Source: Marisa cornuarietis | Lineage: Eukaryota > Mollusca > Gastropoda > Architaenioglossa > Ampullariidae | Assembly (NCBI GenBank): GCA_004794655.1 | Contig: SMMW01000565.1 | Span: 1,072,001-1,136,000 of the forward strand | DNA length: 64,000 nt | Direction of reading: 5' to 3' | The notes under the pieces: model-generated | Seen by the model: the letters and a program-made list of their open reading frames with translations, nothing else | What the model was told of the DNA's origin: nothing | Databases searched by the model: none | Made by a program: the position numbers and the translations under genes | Shown here: one piece after another, positions 42,301 to 57,700 of the stretch | Numbering within the stretch: position 1 is the stretch's first letter | Layout of the letters: the number at the start of each line of letters is the position of its first letter

Positions 42301-45300
42301 AGTATTAAAAGCTGTGCAACTCACGAACTTGCTTGTAGCTTCATCCAGGTCTACAGACATCATAACCTCCTTAAGCTTTGCACTTATTAACAGCTTCAGC
42401 TTCTCACTCTCACTGAAAGGAGACAAATTTATTTTACCCTGTGTTTTCTGTTTTGAAAACAATAAGCAGGGTTTAGAATACAACAAAGCTATTTAAACTT
42501 CAGCGAGCGTATATTATATATCTTGCTTTTTACAAACCGAGGTGCAATGTCATATTCATATGTAATAAAACAGTTGAAGTTTCTGGCATTTTGACATGAA
42601 GTACAGTTTAGAGCATGTTCTGTTAGTGTGATGGATCTCTCGAAAACTTAGATGAAGGTATTAATAAATTAGAATCAGTTAACTATTCCAACAGCAACAA
42701 AATCAATTTAACTGGGACAAGTCAATGTATGGATGTACAACTCTTTACTGACTGGAGGTCTGTATAAAACCATGTCAATAAACTGCAACTCAAAAACACC
42801 ATAAAATGTTATGTGACAACATTTTTAAAAACTTACTTCTCTTCCTTATAGCTTAAACAAGATGGGGCAAAAACCTCTACATCCTCCATTTGGTGCCTGC
42901 AAAAAGACATAAAACCATGTCTCATATGATGGAAGGAGTTCTATAATCTCTAACATTTAATGAATATGAACAACTTAAAAAGAAAACATTTTATATTAAG
43001 GTAAAGGTCGTCTGATAAACTCTGTTTCCCCATTTTAGGTCACTGGGGTGTTTGCTAGACACCAAACTTTTCTTGGGATCAATGCATTTTCTGTGAAAGT
43101 AGTGCTCATCTCCTCTCTCTTCTTGCTGTTTTACCTTTCCAGAACCCTCTATGGAGTCAGATACCTATTCTAGACAGCTGAAGTTTGTTGGCAACAAGTG
43201 TATCAAACTGGCATGCCTCCAGCTTTCACTTGTGCTGTTATTTAGTATGAAGCAAAAGAAAGAAGAGGCCATCTGCCAGCACTGACCATATACAGAGACG
43301 GTTGTGGTCTGTAAAGTCCATTTTGGATCGGTAGTACTCCACCCAGGTATGCGTAAGTCCCTCAGGAAGGTACTTCATTTGTTCAGCAATGTGGAAGGAC
43401 TTGTCAAGGCTCTGTATAGCAGACCTGCAGGTAGAAAAAAAAGCAGATCTGATGTCAGAAAAAAATCTGCTGGGTAACACTGCATTCATATTTAGCTGTG
43501 AGCTTTGTTGGGAGACTGTTAAAATGGACAGAAAACAACATAGTTAAACTGCTTTCACAGAATGCTTGCCCTAATTTCATGTATAAAGATTCCATGCAAA
43601 TTTATTAATACAAAAATGCTCTCTCTCTCTAACCTTAGCTGTCAACTGCTTCAGTAATACAGGACACAACACATTCTTTCAAATTTCACTCAAAATTAAG
43701 TCTTGTCTCTCCTTAAACTGAGTTCACTTTGTTTCTATTGTTATTATTTGAAAGATCTTACCACATAGCTTGTACTGAGACTGGTTTAAAAAGGTAGGAC
43801 TTGTCATCCACTGATATACTAAACCCTCTGCAAAAAATACAAATACATATATTAGAACTTCTGATTCATGTGCAATGTGGCTGAACTTCTAGATGACTCG
43901 AAGCAGCAAAACTGTCTACAGCTTGTGTAACCTGCAGAGGTTTATCCTCAGCATTCTTCACCTGTTCTTTCTAATGACTTCTTCGATGACAATTGCAGAT
44001 CTAAACTCTAAATCTTCGACGATGAAATGTGCTGCCAGGCCGCTGAGACAAATCTGGTCCTCCTTTTTTCCCCATAATTTATGCATTTATTTTCGACTTG
44101 TTGGATAACAGAGTACTGTATTCATTCAGTTATTAATCAGAATGCACTCAAAGTTTAATTATTATTATTCCCATTTCCATGCATTATCCCCTTTTCTTTC
44201 GTGTCATATTGGTTTCTTCCATTTCTATCAAATTCTTCATTTATTATTATTATCATGACTATTATTATTCTTGCTGTTATAATTAGTATCATTTGTAAAA
44301 CGCCACGTACTTGCTCGTAGGGCTGGGATATGGTGCAATAAAAATAATCTTTATTAAGTACTGACTTTTCAATAATCCAACAAAGGCATTCAGTGTGAAG
44401 CCCACATGCAACTGAATATCCCAAGCAATCTTCTGGTACAGCTATTGCAGTTGAGACAGATTTAGAGCTAACTGTAACTCAACAGTCAACAACTTCTCAT
44501 GCAGTCTCTGAGAGCCACTTATATATCTCATCTTTAAATTTACAGACTCTGCACTTCAATTCAACAACAACCCGATTTTCTGTCCCTAGACATCCTGTGT
44601 GTGTGTGTGTGTGTGTGAGTGACCCTGTGCAGATGAGTCCATATGCAGATGCACTGTTTCTTGTTTCTAGAAACATATTCTCAACATGCGTAAGCCAAAA
44701 GAGTTTCTATTCCGGACTTTTGCGTTTAACAGACAAAACATTGATTGTCTGATAACAAAATGCAGAAGGCAAAATGATTTTCTTTTGGAGTAATCTATGC
44801 ATGTGGGCTTAGTGGATGCAATGGTACTGTAATCCATGGTTAAATCCTGACTGTGAAAAAAAAGGACACCTAAACTGTCACTCACCCATCACCACTGAGA
44901 CGAGCTTTCATTCCCATCCAGATTGGGAGTACCAAGCCAACAGTGGCACTGTGCAGCCAAGAATGTCCAGGCAGCACTGCACCTGCTTCTGTTGTCTGCA
45001 CTGGTGACACAGGTGACACTGGTGATGGTGATGGGGTACCTGCAGTTCCAGGGGTGCCACAGTCTAGACCCAAGATGACAGACTCTTCAGTATCCTGACG
45101 GCCAACTGTAGATACTAGAGCCATGTACCGGTGCTCTCCTTCCCGCATTCCCTCCAATCTGATGGCCTACAGCAACAACATAATGCTTTACTGAACCAAC
45201 AATGTTCCAAGCTAGTACTACAAAAAAAATCATGAAAAAGACACATTTTAACAAAGCAATTGAATCAGTACATTTGCAAACAAGAGATAATAAAGTTTAT

Positions 45301-48300
45301 CTATATTGTATGAGTTATTACCCTGTCTTATGATGATACAAAACACATTTAGTAATCAACGTGACCTCAACAAACTAAAATCGAACATTACCACTTTGAT
45401 CTTGTCTTCTGGTCGCAGAATATACAACATGGACTGTAAATGTCGCTGTATTTCTCCTGCATTAATAAAAGAGTGTAAGGATTATGGGAAGCTTCTAAGG
45501 GCACAGCAAAGTAATTGGTAAGCTTAAGGAAACAATGTCTTGCAACTTCAAAATTCCAAAAGTTGGCTCGACCCCGTGCCAAATGATCAAAGCATGACAG
45601 ACTTGGCAAATGGCCCCAACGCTACAAATCTGACTTACTCTGATCAGTTTCTCATATATGTGAATTATTAATTTATGTTTATCTTACCCCCATGGTTTCT
45701 TTTTGAAGTCTTGCGTGCCAAGTCATTGTGAGGGAGAATGAGTGCTGCCCCCTTGATAGTGAAATAACTCTCACTTAGGCTGAAACAACAGCAGAATCAG
45801 CTACTTAATGCACAAACCACACTTACAAAAATATTCTCAAGAAAAATGGCTAACAATAAAGGACAAATGGCTCAATTATTCCCACTGTTTTAACCCCAAG
45901 AAAAATTTCCCTTCTACATGAAAAACTAATATTAATAAAGTTGACAGGCTCTCTATGTGCACAAAAGCTGTGGAATTTATTTGTCTGAAAAGGTAGAAAA
46001 ACTTTTTCTCTATACGAAGCTACAATACAGAAGAATGAATAATAAAGCAAATGGTGTTTCAGCTGAACTTGTCACAGAATAATCCTTAACAAGACAATCC
46101 ACCTTTACATGTGCAGTAAGTGGTGTATAGTTATCTTATTAATGTACATTTGCAGTCATCATTTCAAGACACAGCAGTGGCAATGGCTGCCCAGCTAATA
46201 AATAAACTGAAAAATAAACTGGCCAGAGAAGCTGGTGTATGAAACATAAAAAAACAACTTGAAGACACTCCTTAAAAAGCTAGAATCACTAGTGTAGTCT
46301 AGACATTCTGTCTTATCACACTCATCCTTCCCTCCCCCAGAAAATTAGTCAAGCGATATAATTTGTAAACTGCATACTGAAAACAAACAAGCAAAACACA
46401 ACAAACTGATTTATTCACATTTCATGATGACATTTCATGCTGAAAATTTAATTGGTTTAGGTGAGGGGTTGTTAGTTACCAAATTCATGCTAATGTTAGC
46501 AACAACTTTTTACCCAGGAAATATGATCACAGGTTTTTAGACAATGTTCCATAACTTTAAACAGTTAGGAATACAATGCTGTCTTCAGAAAACAAATTGC
46601 CAGGCATCTGAATCCCCAAAGAAAGCATTCCTAAGGATCATTTTCCACTATTCAGACTGGATCCATGTAGAACACTTCAAACATCCAGCGATTTGCTCAT
46701 GCAACACCCTACTTTCAATCTGTGACTGTCTCTAAGGTGATTTTACTTCCAGTTCATACCTAAGTACAAGATAATGTATAATGGTCCACACTCTCCATGT
46801 TTCTCACTACTTTCTGTATGCATACTGCAAACAACTCGGTAGATATGGCTGATGAAATAATACAGTGTTTAAAAGATGTGCAATGCCCCACCCCCCAAAA
46901 AACCTCCCTTCCTATTTCTATATAAAGCAGGGTGCATGTCCATGGTTGTTTAATGATGTCAGCATCCTTCAGACAGTCTAAAAACTTTGCAAACACAAAT
47001 GCAATGTAGAGGCCTTTCAAAAGAACTACCAGTGTTGATTAGACTTTGTGCAATGGTATAATAAAAACATACATTTGTGTGAAGTTATCAAAAGGCCAGA
47101 CCCTTGACTGACAGGTAATCAATTCCAAGTTGGAACCTGGCATCGATAAAGTGACTCAAGAATGATGTCAATTTCTAACACCTTATGAATGTGCGTATTA
47201 ATTCTCAATATGAAGTGCTCTTTGATAACACAATTTACCTTTCAAAAAAAGTCATCTGCACTTCCTCACACTTGTCTTTAGATTGGATTCTAGCAATTAT
47301 TAGCATAAGTAAAGAACCCTCTAAACTGCTAATCTGCAAGCCTACAGTTCTGTAAAAGAATATTTGCGTTCTATTGTGGGTTCTTGAGCCTACAGCGTAA
47401 TGCCACTAGCGCCTTGTCTTTAGGTGTCTATGACAGTCTCGCTAAAGTGTATTCTTTATAGCTGGCTCAAAATTCATAATTAGACCGTATCCTAATGGTA
47501 GCAGTAATGGCTTATATTCTTTTGAACATTTCTCTGCAAGCTTTGTTCATATCTGCGCAACTAGCTCCAATGTCACAAGTCTGCTTCTTTGCTGACAGTG
47601 CCCTGATCCCCGGAAAAAAGATCGTGGTTTGTCAAACTTCACACTTGCCATTCTTAGATAAATATGTGCTGTCAGCTATTCTTGTGTTCAAAGAATTAAA
47701 TGCACTGAAATGAATGCAGAAATGATGGTTACCTTAAAAGATGTAGGTTTTTCAAGATGTCTCTAAGAACCTACAATGGCCAATGTTGGATACAAAACAT
47801 TTTTGTCTAAACTGTACATATCAACTGAAAAATATTTTATATAAAACATTTAGGAAACATAAAAAATAAGAACCAATTGGCAATGTGAAAATAATATTTA
47901 CTCAGATCCTCATGTTATTATATGAATAAATAAAAGCCATTAAAATATTTCCTCACCACACCGCTTATTTTGGTGCAAAAGCCCCCAAACCTCCAGAACA
48001 AAATAACTAAAACACAAGCAAAAAGCTGAATACAGACTTCTTGCTGGTTGATTACTTCATCTCTTCCTGAGACTTATTTCTGTAACTGAGAAGTTTAAAT
48101 TATTTGAGGCTAACTTTTAATGGAAAAAAAGGACAAGTAGATTCAAGGCTAAAACAATGACACTGGATAAACTTCAGATTTTCATAAGAAGGCATTTATT
48201 TATTTTCAGTTAAAAAATTTATTGTAAAAAATAAAACTGAGCTTTTATTCACAGATTTTTCTATATCGACCAGAAATATAAATTTAACTTTAAATGAAGA

Positions 48301-49229
48301 AAAGAAAAAGGAAGACAAAAGAATGAAAACAAATGAGTCTGCAAAATCTAGCGAGAATAAGAATTTGTGCTAAAGGCTCTAAAGGACAGTCGCGTGTTAA
48401 TTTTATCACAGGTGGCAGCATTTCCTTTGTAACTTCCTAAGTTTACTGACGGAAATAAGTCTCGCTTGTTCTGCAAGCTCAAGCTGAATTTAACGCTTAC
48501 TTTCAAACTTGATGCTGAATAATGATAATGCTAGAAGGTTGTGGTCAGTGCAGGCATAAGCTGCTGAGTTCAATCAAACAAGTGATTGTTTGTCAATATT
48601 ATTTTAAGGTTTTGTACTACTGAAAGAAACCCTTGTTAAAAGAGATAAGAATCACATACTAAAAACAAAGATTACCAAGCCCCTTGCTCCTTTTTTTTCC
48701 CTATTATTCACCCTTTCAAGTATTCTCTCTCTTCAGTTTTATTCTTGATAGTTGTAGCAGTTGTACTGAATGTGGTACCCTTAACTGATGTTTTTATGGG
48801 CAAAACAGTAATGAGGTGCTTTTTTAAATGTTGGCTTTACACCAAACAAAATCATGTAAAATCTGAAATATGAAGCAAAAAATACAATGACTCAAAAGCG
48901 CATACATGATATATAATGAAGCAAGATGTTTTATGAAGCAATGTGATTATGTTACAAGAGTTTAAGCAGATTAAAAAGACCCAAAGCATGAGGGGAGATA
49001 TGTATACATGTGAATATGGACAGTTAAAGAAAGCTGTTTTCAACAGTCTGCATCAATCCTCTCACATTATTATGCTAATGTAGACTGTTCTGTGGCTGGG
49101 TGAGGTCTACTACAGAATTCTGACAGAATGCTATCTTAGATCATCAAGACTTCCTGTTAAGTCTGCCTTCAGCATCCGAAGTGTTTGTTGGTACAAAGTG
49201 AACTCTACAAGTACCAGAAGGATTCTAAT

Positions 49230-49264
<35 letters not shown>

Positions 49265-52200
49265 TTACAAGTGATATGACTTATTTTTGCTACTGGATGC
49301 CTGTTTAGTCTGAATTTTGTTTTAACTGCTGCTTAATATGTTTGAAATTTTATAATTCTGTATAATCAATGATGGCCAAAAATTGGACAGAAAAGGGTGC
49401 TTTGCATCTGGCAGCTGCTTGTAAAAATAATAGACTGCCTTATTCTTACAAAAGCTTTAAGACAAAAACCGCTACTACGTGCAATAAATCCACACGCACA
49501 ATGGATGATGGGTTACTGGAACAGAAGTGTCTTTGAAAGAATTGTGGGAAAAGGGCATATGGTATCACCAAATCAACAGTGGCATCTTAATCAGGCAGCT
49601 GTCCTTTAGCAGGCTGAGCACTGAGAACTATCTGCTTTCATTAAACAGGTTATTCAATTGCTTTGCAGCTAAAATACAAGCTGCTATAAATTCGTTTCAC
49701 AAATACTAGCAAGAGATTTATATTCATCAAGACCTTTTCATCACAACATAAGAAATGTTCCTGCATCTTCTCTCTTTATTGTTGACCTTACTGCAAAATC
49801 AGTATTATTACTAGTAATACTAGATTTATCCTTATTAAGATGAAGTGACTGCTTTTGGTTAGTTTTCCCCTTTTAAATGCACTGTCAAAACATGCATACC
49901 ACACTTACATATCAACAAATAAGGTAATGTATTCCCTCTGTATATTCACATGCACGCATGAGGACTGGCCATCATGCATGGGCATGCACTTATGTGCATG
50001 TTCCTTGAGCTGTCAGATTCTCCTTCACTGGTGTTTGCTGCCTATCATATCCTATCGTAACATGCTTCTAATATATCTTCTTTTTCTTCCTTTGAAAAAA
50101 TGGATGGTACCTGTACTTGAAATAAAATTCATTTCTTCAATGTTAAGAGTGCTTACTATTACTGTACTTCACATCGCCTGCCCTCTCCAAGAAAAGACAA
50201 CTAACTCCTTGTCTAACAGTGCTACAAAAATGTTCATACTCTCATTTTTACAATCTCACAAGGGACTTTTGCATGCCATTGGTGTTTACTCTCTGGTTTT
50301 GTCCAATAACAACCATCACTGTGTATCTAATGCCTTCATCTTTTTTTTATCAGTGATATTAGTTTCTGTAGAGCACTCATGCAGTTTTCTCAAAAGTGAC
50401 TCTCCTAAAGAATCAGAATAAAACCTTATTTATTGTTCTGCAAAAAAGCTCTTCATGCTAAACCTTTTAAAAGAAATCTTTCAGCGAATGCGTCCCCACA
50501 AAAAATTCTTTACATTTTAAAATGGTTTTACAAGCTTTTATTTTGCTGCATTTTGCATCCACTGAGTAAACTTGCAGCAGCAGTTTGAAATAGGACTACG
50601 GCGCATTAGAGGGTCATGCCATGTGAGAGGATCAAACAGATGCATCTGTTGACTACACTCTATAAAGGGAATGGAGTTGAGCATGGCTCCATACCCATGC
50701 TATGTATGGGATTAGTGCGTCCACATGCAAGAGGAGCTGGCTGCAGGACACAGTGTAAGTGACCTTTGCTCACCACGGCCGAAGCTTGCTTATAAAGCGA
50801 ACAGTGCTGAAAATTTTGCGCAATCTTTCCAGAGTAGACTTGGATCTGAAAAGGTGATGCAATATTAAATTACAAGGGCGGAAGACTGTTCAGACACAAG
50901 ACATAAAAGATTTAAACAAGGATTTCAAGACATGGTTATGATGATCAGTCACTGATATAGCCATCAGTGTCAGCAAATCCAAGACTACAAGCTCTGTGAT
51001 AGCATCTGTACAAACAAGGAGGTGAACAACTGCTCTTCATATATTTTAGCAGACAAATTGTTCATGTGTCTAGTGTCAAATATCCAAACTACATACTTCC
51101 AGCTACACGGATGCTGAAATATGCACAACCACAATTATCATGCAGCCTAAGGGTTGCAAAAGTAATCCCACCAAGTGGCTAAACTTATTCTAAAGTGTTC
51201 CCAAGAAGCATGCATCTAAAAGCGCAGAGCTGGAGACAAATGTCACAAGTCTAAACTAGGAAGTTTGTATGGCTATAAACCAGCTCCATAAATAATGAGT
51301 AATGATAATCTGTATATCATTTGTGGTCATCCTGTATAAATATAGGCAATATATATCTAAATATATTTGGCTGCTTGCATGACAGAGACGAAGGGAGACA
51401 AAAAGAACAAGAAATAATGATCATGATAAACATAATGTCTTCCAGACAGCCTCCATTCAACACTGACATGAATGGTATAGGAAAGTTACACAATTATTCT
51501 ATAATTAAAGTATGTACTTGTTGCTAAGTAACTGTTGTAGCTTAATACAGTACCCATTAAGAATCTAATCCTAAGCTCTTTAAAGTTCAATCATGCGCCA
51601 AGTAAACGAAGCATTTAGGTAATATCGTCAAATGACTTTGTCATTACATCTTGTATGTGTAACACTGCAACAACGAATGAGTTTAGCAATACATGTGGAT
51701 GGAATTAAGTTTTCAATCCCACCAGAAGAAGGCAGCATCATATGAGAAAGAGACACAGATGAAGACAAAAGCTGTGAGACACAGACAAATTCAACTTACC
51801 AACACAAGCAAGAGGGAACAAGAAAATAAAAGCATTCTTTAAAAACTCTCTCTTGAGCACTCTAAGCTAGAAAATGGAAGTTGCACAAAAAGCTGCGCTG
51901 CCAAGATTTGAAGACAGGCGTGCTGACACCATGACGGCTTTATGAAACAGTTTTTAGCATACACTCATTCATTAAACTGTAGGTAAGGAGGGTTTATAAG
52001 TCCCACGTTGTGCCAGTCCTGCTGTACGACCATGACATGGGGACCCTGCTCACAGGATTGGAGTTGGTACAGATTCAGGCATTTGAAATGAAGTGCTTCA
52101 GGAGACTCCTACAGATCTCGTACAGGGAGCAGAAGATGAACAACTTCATCTGCAACCTAGTCACCCGCTCGGTTGGTCCCCAGGAGCCTATGCTTGCTAC

Positions 52201-54763
52201 TGTCAAGTGACAGAAGCTGGTGTAGTTCAGTTATGTCGCCTGACACTACACCTTGCTGAAGACAGTCCTCCAAGGGTATAGTGAAGGTGCCCAACATCAT
52301 GGCAAGCAAAAGAAAACCTGGATGACTAGTATGAAGGAGTGGACAGGCTGTCCACTGGGGGACTTTCTTATCTGGGCGCATGACCAGCCCCCACTGACAT
52401 AACTTCACCTATGATGTGTTCTGTCATGTCGCCTCTATGAATGATACCTAGGGTACCATTTAAGGGATGAGAAGATGAAGGAGGGCTTACAGCTACCTAT
52501 ACTCTATCTTAGAAATAAGAGTGTGGTCATCATTGTGGTTCTTGGCAAACCTTGGCAAACAGACATGACTTGTTTGATCTTCACCAAATAAGACTGGGAT
52601 ATTCTTTTCATATACAGGAGCATCATAAGCTATGTTTAGTTGGTGTATTCACTCCAGATATTGCTTATTTTTATTATTTTATTTTCTCTAAGATGCTAGG
52701 GGTAGCTTCAAATGAAAACTATTGCATGGCACCAACTGGAATATGCCTCTATTAGGCACATAAAATTTTGTTGATAATCTAAAAGAGTATATGACTATAT
52801 CTGAGAAACTGAAAGACAGAGAGTGAGAAGGGGGAATGATAGAGTAATGGCAAAATAGAGCCACTAAGCAAGTGATGTGTGAAACCACCACAAATTTGAT
52901 CTCCCCTTTTTTGGGGACAAAAAAGTAGAGGTCTCACCTCAACCCTTCCTTTGATCTTCGAGGGCATGCACTGTGGCTGACAGCCAGTTAGATAACTACA
53001 TCAAAGAATAATCTCATCTAAGACATACAACTGACTAGCAATAAATTCTTAAAACAAAAATAACAGTAACAACTTAAAAAAAATAAACTGCATTGAACAC
53101 TTTTCTGGAGGTTGGTGTTTCAGGAAAAAAGTGAATAAGGTGGTATGGGCATGTGTTGTCCTTCTGCAGTACCCTGAACATTCCAGAGCTATTTGCTCCT
53201 CTAGCGATAAATGCACATACATTTCTATTAAGTACTCGTAGCTGAACCAAAAAATCCAAGTCCTGCCACCAGTCCTATGTATACCCAGTTATGGACCTTA
53301 ATTCTTACTGCACAGTTATGCTCCGACTGTTTACCTGCTGTCTTTGTGCAAAGTTGAAAAAGAAACCAGTTTGGTAACTGAAAAGAGTGAAAGCAAGAAA
53401 GAAAGAGAGGGGGGTAGGGGAAGAGAAAAAGAGAGGAAACTTCTTAAATGTAGGTCGTCAACTCAGGTCAGCTTTATCATACTGGTTTCAATGCATGGGA
53501 ATTATATGAGAAAAATGAAGAGACACTTTGAAAGAGCGTGAGTGACAGCAAAGTAATGAGGAAGTCAGGACTTTGGCAAACAACGTCCTCGCCAGATGAA
53601 CAAAGCGAATACTTTTAAATGGGGTATCCTCTCATGCTCTAATAATGAAACACAAGACTCCTAGTATGTGGATGGCTTTTTCACTAAGTACCTTGCTGCT
53701 TTTGTACACCAAACAAAAAGAATTATCAGCAAAATGTGGTCACGTGCTCAGGAGATGTTTATTTTCAAACCATTACATAGGAAAGACCTCCACAAACGTG
53801 ATTTCTTTTACAGTTTGCAAGATATACAACTAGTCTGCAAGATGACCTACAACTAGTCTGCAAGATGACCTACAACTAGTCTGCAAACACCACTTTCAGA
53901 CAGAAGTTGTAATCAACCACAACTACTGCAATCACCCAACTAATTCTTCATATTATTTATGATAAACTCAATAAGTCTCATGATAAAAAGTACAAAACTA
54001 TGTAAATAATATCTAAATTTACAGTCTTATGCTTACAAAAAGGTTCAGCAAAACCTCCAGAGACTAGTGTTAAGATGGCACGAAAGCCCTTATTCTCACT
54101 TTATCCCTATGTGTCAATCAATACATTTGTTGAGACAGGCAAATAAGTACATTTTTCCATGCAGTATTATGTCCAAGGTGCATACAGACACATATTTTAC
54201 ACATGACAAAGTACACAGAGACATTAGACACACTCTAGCATCATCACTATCCTCATCACATGCTTTGGTGATCTGTGTAATACCTACTATAAGTAGCAGA
54301 ATTTCTTGCTCTCACTCAAGGAAATAATTATTAAATAAAAATATTATTGCTTGGAATGTATGTGTATGCATGAGTATACATATGGCTAGGTGTTGGTGGG
54401 ATACTTATAAATGTAAATTAAGTCAGCAAATAAGTTCATGAGAATATGCATTTGTGCACATGCAAGCTCTTTCTCTCTCTCTATCCCCCATGCGCGCGCG
54501 CACACACACACACACAGAGCATCCTCACTCCATTCTGTGACACGCAATCCTGTCAGGTAAGTGTAGAGTCATAGATGCTATCAGTTACCTAACAAAGCCT
54601 GTAACAATAAGACAATAGCTGCCAACACTTGAAGTAATAATTTGAAGTACTGCTACACATGGCTCCCCTAGGAATGTAAAGAATGTAAGACTCTTGCTTT
54701 ATTAATTAAGCAGAACATCCAGTTGCAAGTGACCTGTTTAAGTATATGACTTTGTAAGCCTCC

Positions 54764-54797
<34 letters not shown>

Positions 54798-57700
54798 TAC
54801 ACGTGCGCAAGAAGAGAAAAGACTACATCCGTGTAGTTTCAACGCACAATCATGTATGAATATCAATGTCATAAACACAAGAATTCTATTTCTGGATGTT
54901 CTGCAGTCACTTTGCAGTCTCATTATACTCTGAGGTCCCTCTTCCAATGTAAAACTGATATCACAGAAAGCCCCAAACACCTGACAAAATATACACTTTT
55001 AACATATTTCATATGACTCGGATGATTTTAGTCAATTTATAGTGAACAAAACACAATATAAATGAAACTTTCACTGTTGAATAACAATGCAAAATCAGAC
55101 TTTCCATAGAGATGTCTCTTGACTCCCACAGCCAAACGAAATTTATCTTCAGATCACAATTCCCTTCATTGTTACCCACTTGACCAAATCTGGTCATGGG
55201 TGTGTTCCTCTACAGTCAGACAATTAAGGATGGAAAATGATAGCAACATATGTTTCCGATCATTACGCCCTGCATGCCTACTAGTTTTAACTCACATTTC
55301 TCTTCAGCTTATGGACACAACACCATTTGCCAGATAAAGTGTTGCTACTCTGGGATTGAGATGCTGTGAAATATCAAGTGCAGGAACTTGTGTGTACACA
55401 CAAAAATTCAAAGCCAATGGTTTAACTATTTACGCTCTCATAAAAATGTATGCTCTCTTATTTTTAGAGACATCTAAATAATTGCGTATAATACCTTTAT
55501 AAATAATTGCTTTATATTTTAAAAAATGATTCTCATATCTCATTTCTCACCCAACCCTTCAAAATAAGTAACAATGCAGGCAAGCATATGACACCAACAA
55601 ATCATATATTTCCCTGCAATGAATCACTTTAGTAATACTTTTCACTGTGTATGCAACTTCATCTCTGTGTCTGCATACCCACATGCATAAGCATTTTTCT
55701 TTTGTTGTGGCAAGTGAGCCAACATGGGGGCTTTGAGTATTTTGTCTCATTTGCATATACAAAACTTCTCCAGGATAATGAAATGTGTTGCCACATAAAG
55801 CCTTGGCCTTCAGCATGTTAGATACACTGATATTAAAGCTCATATACTCATCAACAACATATGGGCATTGATCCCTTATATCCCTTGATATCTACTTGTA
55901 TCATGATGAGGTGGAGCGTTGCACTCTGAAAATGAAGATCAAGAACGTCTTAAGGCCACAACCCCACACCCGTTACTACCCACCTGTGGCACAACCATTA
56001 AAAAAAAAATCACTGTTAAAAACATGTAACTAAGAGGAAATCTCAGTTGCCTCTCTTCGTCGGCTTGCAACTAATAAGTACCACTCGAAACGTCACATCA
56101 AACCAGAAACACGACTGACTCACCCCATGCACATTTTCTAAGCATGGTTCCAGATTCAAACTCGAAGGCCCTCGGGTGCCATGTCGTCTGCTGCTAGCAA
56201 CGCAAAGGAAGCCATTTCCCGCTGTCAGGGGCGGACAAACACCAGGACGCTCTTGGCACGAAGTCTCCAACGCAAGTGCTTGGTGACAGATCCAGCAGAA
56301 TTCAAGACAGGTGACGGGTCGCAGCATCAAACAACAACAACAACAACAACAAAACCGTTGTCCGGGCGGCTGATACCTGCAGGGATCCTTTCCGCTGGGC
56401 GCGAAGAGCGCTCTGTGTCGTCTGCTACGCGTCGCCTTACGTGCGGTTGAGTCACTCGGTGCCTCTATTCACAGCACGAATTACAAGCTGCCTCGCTTTT
56501 TGTTCCCCCGAACCGCGCGCAGTCCAGAAAAGGGATCAAACAAATTCGCTGTGCAAGTCGTTTCCCTCCTTCCCAACTCTTCATTTCCAGCCACCACCAC
56601 CTCCATAAAAACTCCCGTCCAGTGTCAGCTGTACCTGTGTGTCATTTGTGTGTGTGAACGACTTCATGGGTGGGGAGGAGGGTTGCACAGTGACGTATGT
56701 ACTCCACCCGAGTCCGACCCCCTATCAAAACACCAGCAGCTGTTCCCTTCTCAGATCGGTGCACTGCGTGAGCATGATTGAACATCGAACGAGTACTGTG
56801 GAGGGTGGCGAATCGGGGCTGGGATGGGGAGGTGGGGTCGAAAGGGAATCCGCACGTCACCTGTCTAGCACAGGGCAGCGGTATTCTGTGCCACCGACCG
56901 CAAACAGATGGCCCTGCACAGCAAGCGCAAGAATCACAAGTCGAGTTATCCGCCCAATAGAAGAGTGGATGGCGCTCCGAGAATGCGGTCCCCTCCCTTT
57001 AATCAATAGACTGCATCTCTCGCAACCCACCCCCCTCCAACCCCACCTCTTAACCTCCTTTCTGTCAACAAACCTGACGACATGGGACTATGCGACAGTT
57101 TCGGTCCACTTCACTGATGGAAGCAAATGACGCCCTCACCCTCCTTATTAGTTCTTGCCAGTCGCCGTGTGACCTTTGCCACCCAAACTCCCGCTCGAAG
57201 CGTGGCTATGTACCCAGATGGCCTGGTCCGCCAATGACACCTTCCTTCTTTCAATTTACATTGAGGGGCGTACATACATTCATGAATGCTTTTTACCTTT
57301 CCATTTTCTGCATGTCTGTCTAACCTCTCCCTATTGTATCCTTTTGCAAGATGTTCCTTCTGTTTTGTGCCCATCTGCATACTGAGGGATAATGAGAGGA
57401 GAATGCAAGTTTTTGTAATGAAAGTATGCCTCAGACTGTGGACTTTGCTCATTGAATAGATCATATTTTGCATACTGTTTTCTGTTACCTGGATGTGAGT
57501 AATCTGCACAAGCTAACATAAACTGCTTCACACAGCAGTAGCACACATTATATTATAAATCCTTCCCCATCTTATCTAAACATCAGCAGATTTTACCAAA
57601 AGGGAAAAAAGTAATTGACATTTTTTGTACATGCAGTGCCAAAATTTTAAATAACGTATTATGAAGAATAAAGGAAACTGGAGATTTTATTTGATTTGTT

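Noticed and set aside
49855..50421. 188-codon plus-strand frame
   Set aside because: Composition is typical of translated AT-rich intron; no domain, no splice context, inside Slingshot intron 2.
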